Positions 35,409-39,593 of a DNA stretch of 39,593 nt are shown here, piece after piece (position 1 is the stretch's first letter; each line of letters begins with the position of its first letter). A model generated the notes under the pieces. The model was not told the DNA's origin. It worked only from the letters and a program-made list of their open reading frames with translations, and made no database searches. The DNA is taken from contig JASJCT010000053.1 in NCBI GenBank assembly GCA_030065855.1, positions 1 through 39,593 on the forward strand. The letters run 5' to 3'. The position numbers were made by a program, and so were the translations under genes. The stretch comes from Myxococcota bacterium. GTDB taxonomy: Bacteria; Myxococcota_A; Polyangia; JAAYKL01.

Positions 35409-36157
35409 GCCTGCTCGACCGTCCCCTGAAACCGCCCTTGATCATAGGTCTGTTCGATAAATTTGGTCTTGCCGTCAGTCGAAACGAGTACAACGCTGGA
35501 AGTTCGCGTGCCGTATATCGGACTTGTAATAAAGATGGGAGATAGCACCCGCTCCCACGCTTTACCCACACCCGTCTCTGGCAACGCACTATCAGGGGGC
35601 ACTTCCCGATCAGCCAGTATGGAAAACAAGCTCGAAATGAGCTCGGGCGCTGCAGTGGAGAGGGCCTGCTTAAATTGCCGCTTGCCCTTGCCAACCTTGG
35701 GCCAAGGTGTGTCCAACAAGTGATTGCTGAGCCCATAGATGCCTGGTGAGAGTGTTTGAGCCAGAGGACTGCGGTTGCTAAAGTAGACCAGACGCACGCC
35801 ATCCCAGGCGAGCAGATTGAATCCATTGTAGGCAGCAGCGCGCGCTTCCAGATCTGAAACAAACCTCTCAGCCGGCGTCTTTTCGATGAGAAAATCCTTG
35901 ACGATGCGTCCCCTTGAGGGCGCGTCTGACAGCAATCGGGTTGGATCGCGATAGTTCGTAATAGCCGCAAATCTGCGGGTTGACGTACTGCCCATCCAAG
36001 TGCCGCTGCTTTTCACATCCTGGCCAGCCCAAACATCGGGATGGTCCTCCCAGTTCTTAAGCGCGGCTGCAGGACGGTCATAGAACTCATCCCGATTTGC
36101 CGCCACCACCAGTTCATACTGTGGATGTGCTTTCCAGGCCACCAATATCAAACACAT
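35360..36157 (-). CDS. NRDE-family protein (TANGO2 homologue)
   Basis: The start is placed at 36157, where MCLILVAWKAHPQYELVVAANRDEF begins; this is the conserved N-terminus, with Cys2 as the presumed nucleophile of an Ntn-hydrolase-type fold and the name-giving NRDE motif. The frame is open to 36337 but the extension has no homology pattern. The 265-residue length is normal. TGTWMG-type and AITNYRDP segments fit the family. Its biochemical activity is unsettled; heme or lipid handling has been proposed for the eukaryotic member. The end overlaps the response regulator gene by 49 bp on the other strand. Confidence 0.85.
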   Translation of the reverse strand: MCLILVAWKAHPQYELVVAANRDEFYDRPAAALKNWEDHPDVWAGQDVKSSGTWMGSTSTRRFAAITNYRDPTRLLSDAPSRGRIVKDFLIEKTPAERFVSDLEARAAAYNGFNLLAWDGVRLVYFSNRSPLAQTLSPGIYGLSNHLLDTPWPKVGKGKRQFKQALSTAAPELISSLFSILADREVPPDSALPETGVGKAWERVLSPIFITSPIYGTRTSSVVLVSTDGKTKFIEQTYDQGRFQGTVEQAYSSGCATSSMRSASA

Positions 36158-36349
36158 AACGCACCCATGACGCACCCTGACGAACCCAACCCGGGTCAAT
36201 AACCCAGACCCACAGTAGCGTGATTTGAAAATGGATACAATCAGACGCCCTGTCTCTTGATTCGACCGAGGAAAAGTGAATAATCGATGCTTACACAATG
36301 TGCTGCCTGCGGGTCGCTTAATGGGCGATGCAGACAATGAGGCTTATTA

Positions 36350-37909
36350 ATGTCCTTGAAGATTTCAATACAACATCCCATATTCAAAGCGTTTTTTGGA
36401 CCAAGAGAATCAACACCCGGCAATGGATTACAGGCGCCAGGATGGGTCCTCATGTTGATCACTTTGGCAGTATCTGGTTGCTCAGGTGAATCACCAAAAA
36501 AACAGACCCCCATGGCTGACCCACCCTCATCTACCATCAAAGAACAAAAACAGGAAATCCCCCCTCCTCCGGCACCTCTTGAGAGCCCCGCGTCCAACGG
36601 CGTGGTTCTCATTATTGTCGACACACTCCGCGCTGACAGGCTCGGCTGCTACGGCCACAAAGGAGAACTCCCAATAACCCCGGCGATGGATGGCTTGGCT
36701 GCCGAGGGCATTGTGTTTGAAAGATTTCACGCAGCATCCCCGTGGACAGGGGCGTCGTTCGGATCCATCCTCACTGGGGTCCCGCCCACGGTTCACGGCG
36801 GTGGCAAACGCCTCCACGGCAAGGGAAACGAAAAGGACAAGATTCTGGGGATTCGCGTTACCGGCCTATCCAAAGAAGTGCCGACGCTTCCTGAAATGCT
36901 AACAGGGGTCGCCTCTGGGGCCATTGTTACCAACTCCTTTATCCATCCCTCACTGGGGTTTGGTCGGGGATTTGACCATTACGATCACGAAAACGCCCAT
37001 CTCTCTAGATCGCGGCGGGCAACTGCCACCACAGCAGCAGCACTGAAATGGCTGTCTCAAGTAGATGTTACCCAGCCGTTTTTCCTAATGGTCCACTATT
37101 TTGACCCCCATATTAGCTACGACCCACCACAGCCGTACCTGAAACAATTTGCCAAGGGACCGCGTGGACGCATTCGGGTGCCGTTTGCCGACCACGACGC
37201 TGCCAGAAAGGGAACACTCAATCCCACTCAACAGGAAAAGGCATTTATTCGTGGGCTATACAACGGAGAGGTCCGCTTTGTAGACGACCAGATCAAGATA
37301 CTCCTCGACGCGATGAAGGCCCAAGGCCTACTCGACGCCTCTTGGATCCTGCTCACTTCGGATCACGGGGAAGAACAGTTTGATCACAACAGCTTTGATC
37401 ACGGTCACCGCTACGAAGAAGAGGTCACGCGCGTACCTCTGATCATCCGAGCACCCAAAGGACAATGGCATGCGGGCAAGCGCATCCCATACTCGGCGAG
37501 ACACATCGATATCGCCCCCACTGTATTGGAAATCTTCAACATCCCCGTGCCCGGTGACATATTGGGTAAGAGCCTGATCCCGCTTATCACCGGCCAAGAA
37601 ACAAGCCATCGCCCAGCGTATATGGAGTTCAACATATACTGGACCAGACGAGACGCCCTCTTTGACGGACGCTACAAGATTATCCACGACACCGAAGGCG
37701 ACTATGGCTGGTTTTACGACCTCGCTGAAGATCCTGCTGAAAAAGAAAAACTCAAAAAAGGAAACCTCAAATTTGAAGTGCTCAAACGCCAGTTACTGGC
37801 TGTTCGCAAACAGATGGCAGCACAAGCAAAAGCCGTGGGAAAAGCCGAGGCAGTTCAGTTGGACCCGGAAGCTGAAGCTGCGCTACGCTCCTTGGGATAC
37901 ATTGACTAG
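36350..37909 (+). CDS. Second sulfatase-fold lipoprotein with Thr at the nucleophile position
   Basis: The start ATG at 36350 has GAGG 7 nt upstream. The 519-residue protein has a long N-terminal region before a lipobox (LAVSGC, Cys44) and a Pro-rich linker. The sulfatase/phosphatase fold follows: VVLIIVDTLRADRLGCYG, ASPWTGASFGSILTGVPPTVHG (active-site segment), PFFLMVHYFDPH, LTSDHGEEQFDH and SARHIDIAPTVLEI. The residue at the formylglycine position is Thr133, and the CxPxR Pro and Arg are absent (Ala and Phe). As with the gene at 5884-7515, a metal-dependent phosphodiesterase or phosphotransferase is more likely than a sulfatase. The substrate is unknown. It is divergent from the NRDE gene. 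Confidence 0.82.
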   Translation: MSLKISIQHPIFKAFFGPRESTPGNGLQAPGWVLMLITLAVSGCSGESPKKQTPMADPPSSTIKEQKQEIPPPPAPLESPASNGVVLIIVDTLRADRLGCYGHKGELPITPAMDGLAAEGIVFERFHAASPWTGASFGSILTGVPPTVHGGGKRLHGKGNEKDKILGIRVTGLSKEVPTLPEMLTGVASGAIVTNSFIHPSLGFGRGFDHYDHENAHLSRSRRATATTAAALKWLSQVDVTQPFFLMVHYFDPHISYDPPQPYLKQFAKGPRGRIRVPFADHDAARKGTLNPTQQEKAFIRGLYNGEVRFVDDQIKILLDAMKAQGLLDASWILLTSDHGEEQFDHNSFDHGHRYEEEVTRVPLIIRAPKGQWHAGKRIPYSARHIDIAPTVLEIFNIPVPGDILGKSLIPLITGQETSHRPAYMEFNIYWTRRDALFDGRYKIIHDTEGDYGWFYDLAEDPAEKEKLKKGNLKFEVLKRQLLAVRKQMAAQAKAVGKAEAVQLDPEAEAALRSLGYID

Positions 37910-37989
37910 CGCGGTGGCCATGCACACTCCCCATTGCCAAATCGGCGACTATCAGCCATGCTGGCTATGATAGAATCTCCTGAGCCAAA

Positions 37990-37995
37990 AGGAGG
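37990..37995 (+). promoter_or_regulatory. Ribosome binding site for the Pro-rich lipoprotein
   Basis: AGGAGG lies 4 nt before the ATG at 38000 and decides this start over the in-frame codon at 37934. Confidence 0.65.
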
Positions 37996-37999
37996 CCCA

Positions 38000-38728
38000 A
38001 TGTTAGTAAAACCGCTTATCGCAATACTGATGACGGCATTCCTCATGCTCTCTTGCGGTCCGAGCATGAGGCGAACATTTCAAAGTGATAACGCATTTTA
38101 TCGGTGCTTTGATATGGATTACAATCCAAGCACCACTGGGGAACAGAAGACAGCATGCTGGACCATCTGGCGCGACAAATATATTTATAACCAGCCCCCA
38201 GATAAAATAGCCTACGCTGACCTACGCCTGGAGGAGCTCAGTAGGGGCATTTCCATTCCCGGCCCCCCAGGACCGCCAGGTGCATTTCACAAGCGCCCAG
38301 CGCCAGTCCCAGAGGACAGCGAAAAAGCAACGGCGTCGCCGCCGCCTACCTCTGACGCAACGAAACCACCTACACCTCCCCCTGCTTCAGGCACCACCAC
38401 ACCTCCTCCGCCAGCACCCCCTGCTTCAGGCACCACCACACCTCCTCCGCCAGCACCCCCTGCTTCAGGCACCACCACACCTCCTCCGCCAGCACCTCCT
38501 GTTTCAGACGTCACCACGCCGCCCCCTCCCCCACCACAGGTGACACCAGCACCAGCGAATGCACCGGCGGATTCGGCAAGTGTCCCAAAACAGGATTGCG
38601 AGCAGCAATGCAAGGTATCCCAGTCCTCGTGTGAAGCATCTTGCCGATCAGAGAACCGCCTGTTGGATACGTGTACGCCCAACTGCGCCACATCGTATAA
38701 AACCTGCATCAAGCACTGCGTTGATTGA
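38000..38728 (+). CDS. Pro-rich lipoprotein with C-terminal Cys domain
   Basis: The start at 38000 has a strong ribosome binding site and directly begins a lipoprotein signal (lipobox LMLSC). The 242-residue protein has a short conserved-looking domain (about 20-90), then a Pro/Thr-rich stretch with three identical 13-residue repeats (ASGTTTPPPPAPP) and a C-terminal helical hairpin with paired Cys (DCEQQCKVSQSSCEASC, CTPNCATSYKTCIKHC). The spacing CxxxC suggests a small disulfide-linked helical module. The family is not recognised. The Pro-rich segment may span peptidoglycan or the surface layer. It starts 90 nt after the sulfatase-fold gene and may be cotranscribed. Confidence 0.75.
   Translation: MLVKPLIAILMTAFLMLSCGPSMRRTFQSDNAFYRCFDMDYNPSTTGEQKTACWTIWRDKYIYNQPPDKIAYADLRLEELSRGISIPGPPGPPGAFHKRPAPVPEDSEKATASPPPTSDATKPPTPPPASGTTTPPPPAPPASGTTTPPPPAPPASGTTTPPPPAPPVSDVTTPPPPPPQVTPAPANAPADSASVPKQDCEQQCKVSQSSCEASCRSENRLLDTCTPNCATSYKTCIKHCVD
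38384..38500 (+). repeat. Three identical 39-bp tandem repeats in the Pro-rich linker
   Basis: The copies at 38384, 38423 and 38462 are identical; a fourth, degenerate copy begins at 38501. Copy number changes keep the frame. Confidence 0.9.
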
Positions 38729-38820
38729 AGCTGCGCGTGCATCCAAAATATCGTACACCGATAAACGAACGCATCTATCTCTTTTGCGTGGGAATGGAAT
38801 GTCGATTACATTGAAACTGA

Positions 38821-39483
38821 ATGATGATGGCTAAACAACAAACGGTTATATTTGATTTTGACGGTACTTTGGTCGACTCTTTTTGGCCTGGTTTTCGGAT
38901 ATGCAATCAAATCGCTGAAGAATTCGGCTTTCGACGTGTCGCCGAGGATGAGATCGATAAATGCCGCGATATGTCGACCCGGGAGCTCCTAAAATTTGTC
39001 GGCGTACCCCTGTACAAACTGCCGCTGATAGTCAAGCGCATGCGCCAAGACATCAAAGCGGAAATCCCAAAAATCAAGATCGTTTCCGGCATTGAGACCT
39101 GCCTCAAGGGGCTCCGGGACGCGGGGAGCGTGCTCGGGATCGTCACCACCAACGACAAGAACAACGTTGCGACGTGTCTTAGCAATAACAGGGTCTTTTC
39201 CTACTTCGATTTTCTCCACACCTCCATCAACCTCTTTGGCAAACATCGAATCCTTCGCCGGACGATCCGAGTCAGGGGTATCGATAGCGATAGAGCGATA
39301 TACGTGGGGGACGAAAATCGGGATATCGAGGCTGCGAAAAAATGCAAAATAAAAGGCGTGGCTGTGGGCTGGGGGTTTCAATCCAGAAAGAAATTATTGA
39401 GCACGAAGCCGGATTTCTTTGCATCCACACCGATGGAAATCGTCAATTACGTGGCTGGCCTGGCTAAGAACCTATCTCAGTAG
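38821..39483 (+). CDS. HAD-superfamily phosphatase (phosphoglycolate phosphatase-like)
   Basis: The 220-residue cytosolic protein has the HAD motifs: VIFDFDGTLVDS (nucleophile Asp12, acid/base Asp14), IVTTND (motif II Thr), a Lys in FGKHRIL (motif III) and YVGDENRDIEAA (motif IV metal ligands). A helical cap lies between motifs I and II. The substrate is not predictable; phosphoglycolate or similar small phosphates are typical. The start is one of three consecutive ATG codons, with no clear ribosome binding site. An 11-codon frame beginning at 38799 ends inside this start and could couple translation. It is the last gene in the window. Confidence 0.85.
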   Translation: MMMAKQQTVIFDFDGTLVDSFWPGFRICNQIAEEFGFRRVAEDEIDKCRDMSTRELLKFVGVPLYKLPLIVKRMRQDIKAEIPKIKIVSGIETCLKGLRDAGSVLGIVTTNDKNNVATCLSNNRVFSYFDFLHTSINLFGKHRILRRTIRVRGIDSDRAIYVGDENRDIEAAKKCKIKGVAVGWGFQSRKKLLSTKPDFFASTPMEIVNYVAGLAKNLSQ

Positions 39484-39593
39484 GCACTCCCGTCGTATGG
39501 CGCCCGATCCACTTCGCATTGCTGCGTTACTCCTCCGCGCCTTGCCACCAGCAAGACTTGTCGTCCTGCCTTGCACTGCTCGTGTCTCAATCA
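39484..39593. other. Window end, no gene seen
   Basis: The last 110 bp contain no supported coding region; the sequence is rich in short GC-skewed words and may belong to an intergenic repeat, which cannot be shown from one copy. Confidence 0.3.

Noticed and set aside
38799..38834. An 11-codon leader frame overlapping the HAD gene start
   Set aside because: It has only a weak upstream site and no attenuator structure; coupling is possible but not supported enough to list as a gene.

Overview
The window looks like a chromosomal piece of an uncultured Myxococcota-type (deltaproteobacterial lineage) bacterium. This is inferred from content, not from a search. The signs are many predicted lipoproteins with Ser-Asp/Thr-Asp linker tracts and Cys-rich modules, a Myxococcus-type disulfide repeat, a PilZ domain of the type common in myxobacteria, a gingipain-like C25 peptidase with a Cys-rich tail, PEGA and DUF4097 proteins, and a hybrid histidine kinase. 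No tRNA, rRNA, CRISPR array, prophage or complete insertion sequence was seen.

Layout. (1) 92-4230, minus strand: a likely operon of a PEGA-domain membrane protein, a Cys-tailed lipoprotein and a lipoprotein carrying seven exact 55-residue repeats (probable beta-propeller). (2) 4569-7515: an Asp-rich-linker esterase lipoprotein, divergent from a sulfatase-fold lipoprotein. (3) 7490-10762, minus: PilZ protein, zinc-ribbon membrane protein and a trans-sulfuration PLP enzyme; the last two genes overlap by ATGA. (4) 10971-13768: a DUF2062 membrane protein, a cluster of dispersed and tandem intergenic repeats, a CPBP intramembrane protease and an outer-membrane barrel protein. (5) 13896-20516, minus: small GAF protein, C25 peptidase, DUF4097 lipoprotein and a 7TM receptor fused to a chemoreceptor-type signalling domain. 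(6) 20646-26651: an accessory island with a palindrome-rich repeat field, a 1284-codon transmembrane STAND NTPase with fourteen 44-residue WAVG repeats, a decayed S41 peptidase gene and a fragment of a REP-associated (HUH) transposase. A related 35-nt repeat lies at both edges in the same orientation. (7) 26644-31434, minus: a tight POT transporter, alpha/beta hydrolase and MMPL/RND exporter operon. (8) 31679-39483, mostly plus: a Thr-Asp-repeat lipoprotein, GAF-PAS hybrid kinase, single-domain response regulator, NRDE protein (minus), a second sulfatase-fold lipoprotein, a Pro-rich/Cys-rich lipoprotein and a HAD phosphatase.

How it works together: most of the window encodes envelope proteins, with signalling proteins between them (PilZ, chemoreceptor-like protein, kinase and regulator). 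The strongest candidate for something undescribed is the STAND protein at 21136-24990. Its repeat sensor should be outside the cytoplasm and its NTPase inside, joined by a membrane segment, so it could pass an external signal to a STAND ATPase switch. The repeats are all exactly 44 residues long, and fourteen repeats would fit two seven-bladed propellers. The neighbouring decayed genes and REP-like repeats suggest a region of high turnover.
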